Shown piece after piece: positions 26,964 through 35,938 of a stretch of 64,000 bases of DNA; position 1 is the stretch's first letter; each line of letters starts with the position of its first letter. The notes beneath the pieces were generated by a model. That model saw only the letters and a program-made list of their open reading frames with translations, was not told the DNA's origin and searched no databases. The stretch is taken from the NCBI GenBank assembly GCA_009360885.1, contig SPEL01000007.1, forward strand, positions 1 through 64,000, given 5' to 3'. The stretch is from Sphingobium sp. (lineage in GTDB: Bacteria > Pseudomonadota > Alphaproteobacteria > Sphingomonadales > Sphingomonadaceae). A program made the translations under genes and the position numbers.

Positions 26964-27905
26964 ATGAGCGGCGATAATCAGACCCTGAATCAGCCATGGC
27001 AGGGGCGCGTGGCCTTCATAACTGGCGCGGTGACGGGCATTGGCCTTGGTGTGGCGCAGGCCTTTTCTGATGCAGGAATGCGCCTTGCACTATCCTATCG
27101 GAATGAGGATGACCGCGCCCGCACAGCGCAATGGTTTGCGGAAAAAGGGCGGGAGCAGCCTTTATTCGTCAAGCTGGATGTGACGGACCGTGCCCGCTTT
27201 GCCGAATTGGCGGACGAAGTGACCCGCTATTTTGGTGAGGTGCATGTGCTGGTCAATAATGCTGGGGTGTCGGTTTTCGGGCCGACGGATGAAGCCAGCT
27301 ATGATGATTATGATTGGATTATGGGGGTGAATTTCGGCGGGGTGGTGAATGGCCTCGTCAGTTTCTTGCCAAAGATTAAGGCATCGCAGGGCCGCCGCCA
27401 TGTGGTGAATGTTGCGTCCATGGCGGCCTTTTTGCCGGGGCCGCAGGCGGGCATTTATACTGCTAGTAAATTTGCGGTACGCGGCCTTACAGAATCGCTG
27501 CGCTATAATCTGGCCCCGCATGGAATCGGTTGCTCACTCTGCTGTCCGGCGCTCACGAAAACCAATGCATGGGCGTCCGCCACCAAAAGGCCCGATAATT
27601 TCGCCGGCAGTGGCTTTCCTGAAACCAGCAAGGCGGAACTTGAGCAATTCGGCACCGCCTTTGAGGAAGGGATGGAGCCTTATGAGGTCGGCACGAAAAT
27701 AGTGCGCGGCATGACGGAGCAGCGCGGCCTGATCCTCACTCACCCGGAACATGGCCCGGATTTCACCGAGATTTATGAAGCCAGTATGGCGGCCTTGCCG
27801 GTTGAGGAAGCTCCCGCCGGACGCCTGAAGATAGAGCAGCTCCGCCGCGACGCGATGAAGGCCGCAGAAGCGGGTATGGCCGTCAGCCTGAATGACCTGA
27901 CCTGA
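26964..27905 (+). CDS. SDR family dehydrogenase (second), LigD-like
   Basis: 313 residues. It shows ITGAVTGIGLGVAQAF (NAD site), VNNAGVSVFGP, catalytic YTASKFAVRG near residues 160-164 and IGCSLCCPALTKTNAWASATKRPDNF, the C-terminal substrate loop that places it in the same subfamily as the SDR at 25181 and LigD-type Calpha-dehydrogenases. The two SDRs are distinct in sequence, which would suit two stereoisomers of one alcohol, as known for LigD/O versus LigL/N; that is inference. GAGGAATTTC precedes the ATG. Confidence 0.85.
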   Translation: MSGDNQTLNQPWQGRVAFITGAVTGIGLGVAQAFSDAGMRLALSYRNEDDRARTAQWFAEKGREQPLFVKLDVTDRARFAELADEVTRYFGEVHVLVNNAGVSVFGPTDEASYDDYDWIMGVNFGGVVNGLVSFLPKIKASQGRRHVVNVASMAAFLPGPQAGIYTASKFAVRGLTESLRYNLAPHGIGCSLCCPALTKTNAWASATKRPDNFAGSGFPETSKAELEQFGTAFEEGMEPYEVGTKIVRGMTEQRGLILTHPEHGPDFTEIYEASMAALPVEEAPAGRLKIEQLRRDAMKAAEAGMAVSLNDLT

Positions 27906-27922
27906 TCGGATGGACGGGTAAA

Positions 27923-27950
27923 CGGGGGAGGGCGTATCTGCCTTCCCCCG
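27923..27950. terminator. Hairpin between converging SDR and SCO genes
   Basis: CGGGGGAGGGC and GCCTTCCCCCG pair over 11 bp (one G-U) around GTATCT. It lies in the 78-bp gap between the second SDR and the SCO gene. No strong U-tract follows on either strand. Confidence 0.6.
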
Positions 27951-27983
27951 ATGCGGATGTGTGTGATCTGAGGGGGCGCGCTG

Positions 27984-28646
27984 TTAACTGCGGCCAATCA
28001 GATCCCGCATTTTACCAAGGGCGCTTTCCTGTGTTTCCTGATGGTCGATGGTTGTTACAAATTTTCCGTGGCGGTCCATCAGGAAAATGGATGCCGTATG
28101 GTCAATGGTATAATCGCCGCCATCCACCGGAACCTTCTGATAATAAACGCCAAAGGCCTTTACTATCCGGGCAATTTGCTCGTCCGTTCCGGTAAGGCCG
28201 ATAATCGGCGTGTTAAACAGGGTGAGATAATCCCTGATGCTTTCCTTTGTGTCATATTTGGGGTCAACCGACACAAAGACGATGTTCATTTTGCTGCCAT
28301 CCGCGCCCAGTTGTTTGCGTAGTTGCGCCATATGGCTGAGGGTCGTTGGGCAGACATCGGGGCAGCGGGTAAAGCCAAAGAATATCGCATAAGGCTTGCC
28401 GCTAAGGGTCTGGTCGGTGACGGTGTGACCGTTCTGGTCGGTCATCGTAAAGCCGCTGCCAAAGCCAGAGGTCGCATCTTTTTGCGCTGCTTTGTCGCCC
28501 GAAATATTGGGTTGCACAATGATGAGCGCACCCACCGCCAGTAATAGCAAAGCGACCAGACCGAAAATCCACCGGTGCGTTTTGCCTATTGTGGTGCCGG
28601 GCTGGCCCTCTGCGTCTGGTTTAGCATTCGGGTCAATGATGGTCAT
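27984..28646 (-). CDS. SCO1/SenC family copper metallochaperone
   Basis: 220 residues from an ATG at 28646 preceded by GAGGGCGGCC, overlapping the end of the PCu(A)C gene. One N-terminal membrane anchor (WIFGLVALLLLAVGALIIV) is followed by a thioredoxin-like domain with copper-binding Cys95 and Cys99 in FTRCPDVCPTT and the partner His in YTIDHTASIFLMD near residue 190. It delivers copper to the CuA centre of cytochrome c oxidase from the periplasmic face. The upstream PCu(A)C gene provides the matching periplasmic copper carrier. Confidence 0.93.
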   Translation of the reverse strand: MTIIDPNAKPDAEGQPGTTIGKTHRWIFGLVALLLLAVGALIIVQPNISGDKAAQKDATSGFGSGFTMTDQNGHTVTDQTLSGKPYAIFFGFTRCPDVCPTTLSHMAQLRKQLGADGSKMNIVFVSVDPKYDTKESIRDYLTLFNTPIIGLTGTDEQIARIVKAFGVYYQKVPVDGGDYTIDHTASIFLMDRHGKFVTTIDHQETQESALGKMRDLIGRS

Positions 28647-29112
28647 GGCCGCCCTCGCTGCCATAATTGATGGGTTCGACCTTTATTTTCACCTGGGCCT
28701 TGCCTGCGTGCTGAAAATGGAGCGTCAGTGGCAGCATCTCACCTAGTTTGAGCGGTGCCTTGAGGCCGATGAACATGATGTGATAGCTGCCGGGTTTTAG
28801 CTCCAGCCTGCCGCCAGCGGGAACATCAAGGCCGCCGGAAACAGGGCGCATTTTCATCACCCCATTTTCCATGGTCATAGTGTGAATTTCGACCTTTTCA
28901 GCGATGGAGGAGGTGGCAGAGAGCAATTTGTCTCCGCTTTTTGCGCTGTTGCTGATAGTCATGAAGCTGCCGCCGACCTTTTGTGACGGGGCTGTTTGTC
29001 GGGCCCATGGGTGGGCGATGGAAATCGCGCCCTGTTTATAATCATGGGCATGGGCGGCGTGGGTGATGAGGGCGGTCGCTGATATGATAAGGGCCAGAAA
29101 TTGATGTTTCAC
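28633..29112 (-). CDS. PCu(A)C periplasmic copper chaperone
   Basis: 159 residues from a GTG at 29112 with AAAGGA upstream; the frame runs further back without a signal peptide. After the signal peptide (ALIISATALITHAAHAH) comes the DUF461/PCu(A)C domain with HPWARQTAP, GGSFMTISN and the copper motif EIHTMTMENGVMKMRP, where His and Met residues bind Cu(I). The C-terminus ends His-rich (EGGHDHH), a further metal site. It hands copper to SCO and the oxidase. It overlaps the SCO gene by 14 bp. Confidence 0.92.
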   Translation of the reverse strand: MKHQFLALIISATALITHAAHAHDYKQGAISIAHPWARQTAPSQKVGGSFMTISNSAKSGDKLLSATSSIAEKVEIHTMTMENGVMKMRPVSGGLDVPAGGRLELKPGSYHIMFIGLKAPLKLGEMLPLTLHFQHAGKAQVKIKVEPINYGSEGGHDHH

Positions 29113-29219
29113 GGCGAATATCCTTTCGGATGAAATGGAAAATAATGCTGCAATGGATAATATGACGCGGCCTTTGATGAATATAGGCACAGCATCGATC
29201 CTACGATGAGAGGGTGCGC

Positions 29220-29624
29220 TTAGCGCGCTGTGGGTGGCCCTCTGGATGGAGGCATCCAATAGGCAGAGATGTCTGGCAATATCGGTGCTATATGGGGCGG
29301 CGCTGTCTGCCCCGGCACCATGAGCGGCAGAGGGAGGATAGCCGCGCCACCGCCCGTCATGAATGGAACGGATAGTGCCGAAAACAGGCAGGGCAATATA
29401 TGCGCAGGGGCGGGGGTTTCCGGCCCTTGCTTTCTGTGTTCCAGAGGAAATTGAAGGGCGGTAGCTTTCGCCCCATCACCGGTGCAGAGGGTGATGACTA
29501 TGCCTTGATAGGTTTGCACCGGCATAAAGCCAGCGGGTATCAGCAGGTGCAACGCAAAGGCGCAGGCCAGCATGATGCTGGCAAGGCCGTGGGAATACTG
29601 TATCTGGCGGCGCAGGCGATGCAT
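29220..29624 (-). CDS. DUF2946-like small membrane/exported protein
   Basis: 134 residues with one N-terminal hydrophobic segment (ASIMLACAFALHLLIPAGFMP), then VITLCTGDG and a Pro/Ala-rich tail. The GFMP...LCTG pattern matches the DUF2946 family that often accompanies copper-uptake genes. It lies 107 bp upstream of the PCu(A)C start on the same strand, consistent with a copper operon. No catalytic residues are visible and the function is unknown. The start is uncertain, with ATG at 29624 or 29573. Confidence 0.65.
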   Translation of the reverse strand: MHRLRRQIQYSHGLASIMLACAFALHLLIPAGFMPVQTYQGIVITLCTGDGAKATALQFPLEHRKQGPETPAPAHILPCLFSALSVPFMTGGGAAILPLPLMVPGQTAPPHIAPILPDISAYWMPPSRGPPTAR

Positions 29625-30005
29625 GATATAGGGTTCATAGCCATTATGGCGCAGGGTGTCATCCGTCTTGCAATGATTAGATCAGGGCATATTGCCTCGC
29701 CCGGTTGAGCGTGCCACCATTAGAGGCGGCGCGACGGCGACTGTAATCAGGCTGGTTTCTTATATAGCTATGCCGGGGGCGTTAAAGGGGGTGATCTGGT
29801 CATTCGTTTTGGTTATCAGCGGTTCCAGATAGCTAACAGCGGTTCCGGACGGGCGTGATGATCGTGGCGGTTGCGCTGCTGGTGGTGCTGGTGCAGGCTC
29901 TACATGGTATCGGGACAGGTTGATTATTCATTTCAGCCGGGGTGTTAATCGGGCAGGCCGGGGCAAAGCGGCTGGACCTGCTGATGATGAGGGACAAAGG
30001 CAGCC
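29625..30005. other. 380-bp gap with short direct repeat
   Basis: No gene is convincing here. AGCGGTTCC occurs at 29818-29826 and again at 29838-29846, a 20-bp spacing that puts both on one face of the helix, about 160-190 bp before the FAD/NAD(P)-protein start. This could be an activator site. I see no terminator hairpin or riboswitch. Confidence 0.4.
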
Positions 30006-31373
30006 ATGGCAGATGAAAAGCATATCGTCATCGTGGGGGCGGGGTTTAGTGGCTCATTAATGGCGATCAATCTGCTGCGTCAGCAAGGCGGCAGAGTAAC
30101 ACTGATTGAACGGGATGCCGCAAAAATTGCGCGTGGTACGGCCTATGGCACACGCCGGTCCGAACATCTTCTGAATGTTCGTGCGGGTAATATGAGCGCT
30201 TATCCGGATGACCCCTCCCATTTCCTGCGCTGGATAGAAAAGCGGGGTGAGGCCGCAGATCAGTTCATCCCCAGAAAAATCTACGGCCAGTATATCGGCG
30301 ATCAACTGGCCGAGATGGTACGCACCGAGGGGGAGCGGTTCCAACTGATCGTGGGAGAGGTCATCGCCGCTGATCGGAAAATTGCGGAGCCGGGCTTTTC
30401 TGTCACGCTGGCGGATGGCTCGTCTTTGGCTTATGATACGCTCATCCTTGCGCAGGGGAATTTGCCGCCGGGGGATATGCCGGTCTTTGCAGGCCTTAAG
30501 CCACCGCTTTATCATGCGGATAGCTGGGGCAGCGATTGGCTTTCCGGTCTTTCCGCGCAGGATCATATCGTGCTGATAGGAACCGGGCTGACATCGGTTG
30601 ATGTCATTCTGACGCTGGATGAGGCAGGCTTTCGCGGCAAGGTGACGGCTCTTTCCCGCCGAGGGCTGAAGCCGCAGGCGCATCTGGAAAAGGGGCCGGT
30701 TGTACAATTGGTGGATCGGCCCGAAGGCGATGGTTCCCATGCTATTGCACATATCAGAAATCGCGCTGCAACGGTCGGCTGGCATATGGCGGTCGATGAA
30801 TTAAGGCCGCATGTGCAGGATTTATGGCGCCGGATGGACCGGGCTGGGCAGGGGCGCTTCCTGCGTCATGCGCGGCCTTATTGGGATGTGCATCGGCACC
30901 GCATAGCGCCCTCCGTCGCGGCTATATTGGAGAGATGGAGCAATGAGGGCAGGCTGGAATTTGCGGCGGGTAAAATTACCGATGTTGCCGCCGTGCAAGA
31001 GGGTGAGCCGCCGCTCGCCACTATCCGGTGGCGGGTGCGTGGCAGCGAAGAAAAACGCGCCATTGCGGTAAGCCGCATCATCAACTGTACGGGACCGCAT
31101 GGGGATATTCGCCGCAGTACCGACCCTTTACTGGGCTATTTAGCGCAGCAAGGGCTGATCCGTAATGATGTGCATCATCTGGGGCTGGATGTGGATCGTT
31201 TTGGCGGGGTACGGAACGTGGTTGGTCATGTTCAGCCTGATTTGCGCGCTCTTGGTCCGCTGACAAAGGGGGAGGCATGGGAAATTACCGCCGTCCCTGA
31301 TATTCGGCGGCAGGTGTGGGACATGGCGCGGTCTCTTTCCAATAGTCATTGGGTAGGCGGAGAGGGGCTATAG
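30006..31373 (+). CDS. FAD/NAD(P)-binding protein, YdhS-like
   Basis: 455 residues. The N-terminus is a dinucleotide site (HIVIVGAGFSGSLMAINLLRQ), followed by LIERDAAKIARGTAYGTRRSEHLLNVRAGNMSAYPDDPSHFLRW, a stretch typical of the YdhS-type family, and a second nucleotide site VLIGTGLTSVDVILTL near residue 195. INCTGPHGDI marks the FAD-end loop. These proteins are predicted flavin-dependent oxidoreductases or hydroxylases; no reaction is established. GAGGGACAAAGG precedes the ATG. The next gene overlaps its end, so both form an operon. Confidence 0.85.
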   Translation: MADEKHIVIVGAGFSGSLMAINLLRQQGGRVTLIERDAAKIARGTAYGTRRSEHLLNVRAGNMSAYPDDPSHFLRWIEKRGEAADQFIPRKIYGQYIGDQLAEMVRTEGERFQLIVGEVIAADRKIAEPGFSVTLADGSSLAYDTLILAQGNLPPGDMPVFAGLKPPLYHADSWGSDWLSGLSAQDHIVLIGTGLTSVDVILTLDEAGFRGKVTALSRRGLKPQAHLEKGPVVQLVDRPEGDGSHAIAHIRNRAATVGWHMAVDELRPHVQDLWRRMDRAGQGRFLRHARPYWDVHRHRIAPSVAAILERWSNEGRLEFAAGKITDVAAVQEGEPPLATIRWRVRGSEEKRAIAVSRIINCTGPHGDIRRSTDPLLGYLAQQGLIRNDVHHLGLDVDRFGGVRNVVGHVQPDLRALGPLTKGEAWEITAVPDIRRQVWDMARSLSNSHWVGGEGL

Positions 31374-31393
31374 CTCCCCCTGCGTTGGAAGAT

Positions 31394-32095
31394 ATGGGCT
31401 GTGAGATATTGCAGAAAGATCAGGAAATAGTACAATATTCGCCCCATCAGCCTGTCCAGCAAACCATGGGTAAAGCCTTGTGCGCGAAGGGGCAGGCTTC
31501 CCCCGGTTTGCTGCATGCATATGAAACGCTTAATTCCGGATGCGCGTTTTTCATTCGGTCTGCGGAGGATCAGCCACAATCTTTGGGGCCGCAGGCGCGC
31601 TATGCGTTCCATCGGCTGATGGGCAATCGCCTCCGGGAACTGGATCGCTTTCTTTCTGTGGTGCTGGATGAAATTGTGCTGATGTCTGCTATTTCCGGGC
31701 AGGATGCTTTGACCTTTTCCCGCTGGCGGAACACTGCCCGAAAACTGGCTAAGGTTGAACAAATTCTGCGCACAACGACGGGGGATGCAAAATGGCTAGC
31801 TGCCATTGGCCGGATATGCGCCTGCCTTCATCATTGCGGCGGGAAAATCCATGATGCAGGCCTTTTGCAGGATGTTACGATGATAAGCGCGCGCGCGGAG
31901 GCGGGCTATAAGGTGATGCCACCTCTTATATCAGAGCCGCTGATGCTTTGCCCGGTTACCATATATGCGATCGGTGGATTTTATCATATCCTTGGTGATC
32001 GGCTTGTGGCGCAGGCTGTTTTAAATCCGACGCGGGATTTTCCTAGCGATGGAGGCACCGCTAGAATTCCTGAAGCAGGCCGTACCAGAATGTGA
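31394..32095 (+). CDS. Hypothetical protein
   Basis: About 233 residues; not recognised. The frame opens at a TTG at 31349 inside the preceding gene, and an ATG at 31394 or 31466 is also possible. It is mostly alpha-helical, with FRx-like charged helices (GNRLRELDRFLSVVLDEIV, FSRWRNTARKLAKVEQIL), four scattered Cys including CACLHHCGG, and no membrane segment or signal peptide. Composition is protein-like throughout and differs from a shadow frame. It follows the FAD/NAD(P) gene without a gap and faces the second STN-receptor gene. Confidence 0.55.
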   Translation: MGCEILQKDQEIVQYSPHQPVQQTMGKALCAKGQASPGLLHAYETLNSGCAFFIRSAEDQPQSLGPQARYAFHRLMGNRLRELDRFLSVVLDEIVLMSAISGQDALTFSRWRNTARKLAKVEQILRTTTGDAKWLAAIGRICACLHHCGGKIHDAGLLQDVTMISARAEAGYKVMPPLISEPLMLCPVTIYAIGGFYHILGDRLVAQAVLNPTRDFPSDGGTARIPEAGRTRM

Positions 32096-32223
32096 TTGCA
32101 GGCTGATTAATCTGTTCGGGACACCGAAAGCCCCATTCTTATCAGGTCATCAACATTGGGTGTCTTTACTTCCCAACCTTCCCCGCCGATTAAGGCAGGG
32201 GAAGGCCAGAAATAGGCGATGGC

Positions 32224-34827
32224 TTAGAAGGTAAAGCCTAATGTCCCGAAAAACTGTCGCGGTGCAGAGGAATGGAACACCTGAATAGTGCCTGCCGTAT
32301 CATCTGGTGCGAACACGCTATTATCGAAATTAGATGCATACCGCTTATTGGTAAGGTTGGTGACATTGAGGGACAGTTTTGCTCCCTTTAGCGCGCCAAT
32401 ATTGCCAAAGTCATACCCCACGCCAAGGTCGAATGTGACATATCCGCCAAAGCTCTGGTCGTTTGTATAAGTATAATAGCGGCGGCCAGTATATTTCCCC
32501 TGAACTGAAGCAGAAAATCCGCCTTCCTTCAGTGTGACGACACTGGCAAACATTTCTTTTGGCGTGTCTACCTGCTGCTTGTCTTTTGTGGGCTTCACTA
32601 CGCAGCTATTGCCAGAGCACCAATCAAGATCTTCATTATAGGTCGATTTATTGTATGATGCCGAATTATACCAGCTCAGCCAGGGCAGGGGCTTCCACAA
32701 TATGCCCAGTTCGACGCCCTTGCTGGTGACGCCGCCAGCATTGTGGAAGGAGTTGCCACAGCCCGGATTCTGCTGCTGATTGGTTGGGCAGGGGTTATAT
32801 TGCAGCAGGCGATCGTCAAAATTCACCCAATAGCCGGAAAGGGCGATTTGTAACGGGCCACTGACATAACGATAGCCGCCCTCGAAGCTTTTGGACGTTT
32901 CAGGCTTCAGCGTATGGCCCTGTGCGTCCCATACGGCCTGCGATACGGACTGTGGGCCAAGTTTGAAGCCCCCCTGAAACATCGCCATATTTTCAGAATA
33001 GCTGGCGAACAGTTCATGCTGCGGCGCGACCTGCCAATGGGCACCAATTTGCGGCAGGAAATAGTCTTTGGCCGTTAATGAGCCGGATGCGAACTGGCTG
33101 GTTGCTGTTACCGGTGCCTTGGCAATTCCGCGCTGGGCCTCCGCATCCGAACGGGAATAGGTGCCCTTGAAACCGAAATCGATGCTGAGCGCTTCGTTGA
33201 ACAGTTTCACCGTGTCCTGAACATAGAACTGGCGCGTTTTCCATTTGGTTTCCTGCACCCACTGGGCGAGGTCTGGCTGGCCCTTCAGATATTGGCCCAG
33301 ATTGAACGGCTGGGTAACATTGGTCCAGAGATAACGTGCGGCGCTGCTGGTATTATCTTCCACCCAAAAGCCTGCCTGAAACTGGTTAAAACCAATTTCC
33401 CAGTTCACGCTGCCGAGTAAGCCCGTGCGGTTGATGGTATAGCGTGTGTCGCGAATGCGAACGGGGATGTCGTCGGCGGTGGAGGTGGTGCCCTGCGTGG
33501 ACCAGCCCGTAATCCAGTTATTGCCCGCGCCCTTATTGGTGTGGTGATAGACCTGAACCCGAGTGCTGAGGCTATTGGTGATGTTAAAATCGCCAGCGAG
33601 ATAGAACAGATTATCCTTACGCAGAATCTGGCCATTGGTATAGGTTATGTCAGATTGCTTTTCTGCGCCTGTTGGCGGAACGCATTTGCCCACAGCAGCA
33701 GGCCCGGTGACAGCGCAATAAGCGCGGCTGACATAGGCATCCCAGTCCGGCGCATAACCGCCCCAGTCCCAGCCGAGACGACGCTGCATGTCCTTTGAAA
33801 TATAGGCGTCATCGGCCTGATTAGTGCGGGAAAGGTCGCCAAAGGCGGTAATGGTGCCGCCGGTAAATTCATATTTCAGCTTACCGTTAAACTGCTTCCC
33901 GGTGGATTTATTCCATGCGGGCTGATTAACGAACAGGTCTTGTTCGCTGTAGTGGCCAGAGAAATAAGCCGAGAAGCCGCCATGTTCACCGGTGTCGAAA
34001 CGCACGAAGGTGCGCAGCGTATCTTCGCTGCCGAATGTCTGGCTGACGGACAAACCCATTTCCTTCTTCGGGTCGCTGCTGACATAGGTAAGCGCGCCGC
34101 CAAGATTGCTGGTGGAAGGAATGCCTAGCCCCGCAATGCCCGTTGCCAGATCAGCGCGGCCCAGATTTTCGGAAATCAATGCACGGCTGATCGTGAGGCC
34201 GTTATAGTTATTATAGGCGCCATCGCCCAGCGGCATGCCATCCAGAGTATAGCCGAGATGGGTGGTGCTGAAACCGCGCACCTGAAGGGAGAGGGACTGT
34301 TCATTCACGCCCAGCGCGTCAATGGAATGCGCGCTGACACCGGGGAGGAAGTTCAGCGCCTTTTGCACGCTGGTGCCGGGGGGAAGGGTTTCAAGATTGG
34401 CTGGCACCAGCGTTGATACGGAGCGGGTAAGGCCGCTGCCGATCACGACGATATCGCTCGGCGCGCTATTGGATGCGGCCCGGTCGTCATTCTGTGCGGA
34501 TATCGCCTGGCGGGTGGCGCCGACCTTGCGCAATATGATGGTTTTGCCATCATCGCTTGCAATTTCGAGGTTCAGGCCAGTGATGAGCCGGGCTAATGCC
34601 GTGCGGACGTCATAGTCGCCTTTGATGGCGGGGGTTTGTTTGCCGTTCAGCCCGGAAACCGGCGCTGAAATCCGAATTCCGGCCTGACGCGCAAATTCAG
34701 GAATGGTTCTGGCTGCTTCGCCGGACGACACATTGAAACCACGGACCTGCGCCTGTGCTGTCGATGTGACAGACATGGCGGCAAAGGCTACAACAGATAT
34801 TGCTGTTGCCTGAAAATCTCTAATCAT
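32224..34827 (-). CDS. TonB-dependent receptor with STN signalling domain (second)
   Basis: 867 residues from an ATG at 34827 with GGGG 10 nt upstream. Signal peptide ending STAQAQ; STN domain (FNVSSGEAARTIPEFARQAGIRISA...ALARLITGLNLEI); plug with GTSVQKALNFLPGV; barrel ending SSAPRQFFGTLGFTF. The STN domain pairs it with the FecR and sigma genes upstream on the same strand. It is the PUL/siderophore-like signalling receptor type; the Cys pairs in WCSGNSCV and CPTNQQQNPGC loops may be disulfides. Substrate unknown; an iron complex or a carbohydrate or organic ligand are both possible. Confidence 0.92.
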   Translation of the reverse strand: MIRDFQATAISVVAFAAMSVTSTAQAQVRGFNVSSGEAARTIPEFARQAGIRISAPVSGLNGKQTPAIKGDYDVRTALARLITGLNLEIASDDGKTIILRKVGATRQAISAQNDDRAASNSAPSDIVVIGSGLTRSVSTLVPANLETLPPGTSVQKALNFLPGVSAHSIDALGVNEQSLSLQVRGFSTTHLGYTLDGMPLGDGAYNNYNGLTISRALISENLGRADLATGIAGLGIPSTSNLGGALTYVSSDPKKEMGLSVSQTFGSEDTLRTFVRFDTGEHGGFSAYFSGHYSEQDLFVNQPAWNKSTGKQFNGKLKYEFTGGTITAFGDLSRTNQADDAYISKDMQRRLGWDWGGYAPDWDAYVSRAYCAVTGPAAVGKCVPPTGAEKQSDITYTNGQILRKDNLFYLAGDFNITNSLSTRVQVYHHTNKGAGNNWITGWSTQGTTSTADDIPVRIRDTRYTINRTGLLGSVNWEIGFNQFQAGFWVEDNTSSAARYLWTNVTQPFNLGQYLKGQPDLAQWVQETKWKTRQFYVQDTVKLFNEALSIDFGFKGTYSRSDAEAQRGIAKAPVTATSQFASGSLTAKDYFLPQIGAHWQVAPQHELFASYSENMAMFQGGFKLGPQSVSQAVWDAQGHTLKPETSKSFEGGYRYVSGPLQIALSGYWVNFDDRLLQYNPCPTNQQQNPGCGNSFHNAGGVTSKGVELGILWKPLPWLSWYNSASYNKSTYNEDLDWCSGNSCVVKPTKDKQQVDTPKEMFASVVTLKEGGFSASVQGKYTGRRYYTYTNDQSFGGYVTFDLGVGYDFGNIGALKGAKLSLNVTNLTNKRYASNFDNSVFAPDDTAGTIQVFHSSAPRQFFGTLGFTF

Positions 34828-34954
34828 TTTCAAATTACCCCTTGTTCAATATAAAGCATCCGCGATGTTTGATCGCGGTTTCGGGGCTAGACGCAAGAAA
34901 CTAAACTGTTCCTCCAAAATATTTATTATTTTTTTAATGACATTTTTATTACAA

Positions 34955-35938
34955 TTACTTTGTGATGTGGATTTCTCCGCTGGATATTTCTGTTCTTGCG
35001 CGTAATGATTCTGCAACGGCTTTTGCAAAACCAATGGGATCACTGGTTTGATAGAGGCCGGCAATTTGTTCACCAGCAAGGCCCGGTGCCACCAATATTC
35101 GGGTGTCGCTATAGCGTGCAAATTCGCGGGCAGCTTCCTGTAGTGTCTCCCCCTGAAAATCAATCTGGCCATCTCGCCACGCCAGCGCGCGGTCAATGGA
35201 TATGGGGGATATGTTGTTCACAAGGACCGCGTCAGATATGGCATCTGTTTCCGCCGGAAGGCTTACTGCGCTCATATTCGCCTTCAGCCGATAAGGGCGT
35301 TTTCCTTCGTCCCTCTTCCGGCTCACTTCAACAATGCCTTCGCGGACCAGAACCTTCACGGGTTCCCCCGGTAGCGCCTGTACGATGAAACTGGTTCCCA
35401 CCGCCATGGCGGCGGTATCGCCGGAACTGACGATGAAGGGGCGGGTTTTATCCGGGGCAACATCGAATAGTGCCTCACCGCTTATCAATTCGATATGGCG
35501 GCCTTTTTCTGTCATTCTGACTTTCATTTCCGAGGCTGTATTCAGGGTGACGACAGATCCGTCCTGAAGAGCGATTTGCCGCATTTCTCCCTTGTGCGTC
35601 AGAATATGCTCTGGCTTCATCCACCACCAGCCTGCGGTTGCCATGCCAGCCAGACTGGCGGCCATTGCCCCGCCAGACAGCAGGAAACGCCTGCGGGATG
35701 GCTGTGTCGTTTCTTCTTCTGGTGAGGCGTTATATGAACTGTGAAGGGGGCCTGATGCGGCAACGCGTTCTGTCTGCAGGGCCAGCGCGCGCATCCGTCC
35801 AAAGGCCCCTATATGGCGAATGTCGCCGCTCAGCCAAAGATCGAGATCGGATTGCTCGTCGCTGGATAGCGCACGATCAACCTTAGCGGCCCATTCGGCT
35901 GCTTCCTGGTCAATTTTATTTGCTTTATCCTGCTTCAT
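34955..35938 (-). CDS. FecR family anti-sigma factor (second)
   Basis: 327 residues from an ATG at 35938 that overlaps the end of the sigma gene by 14 bp. It has the DUF4880-type N-terminus (IDQEAAEWAAKVDRALSSDEQSDLDLWLSGDIRHIGAFGRM), a membrane segment near residue 90 (FLLSGGAMAASLAGMATAGWWW, containing a twin-Arg-like SRRRFLLSGG stretch) and a periplasmic FecR domain (LQDGSVVTLNTASEMKVRM, LISGEALFDVAPDKTRPF). The extreme C-terminus resembles a STN-like fold, a normal feature of FecR. It holds the neighbouring sigma until the receptor signals. Confidence 0.9.
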   Translation of the reverse strand: MKQDKANKIDQEAAEWAAKVDRALSSDEQSDLDLWLSGDIRHIGAFGRMRALALQTERVAASGPLHSSYNASPEEETTQPSRRRFLLSGGAMAASLAGMATAGWWWMKPEHILTHKGEMRQIALQDGSVVTLNTASEMKVRMTEKGRHIELISGEALFDVAPDKTRPFIVSSGDTAAMAVGTSFIVQALPGEPVKVLVREGIVEVSRKRDEGKRPYRLKANMSAVSLPAETDAISDAVLVNNISPISIDRALAWRDGQIDFQGETLQEAAREFARYSDTRILVAPGLAGEQIAGLYQTSDPIGFAKAVAESLRARTEISSGEIHITK

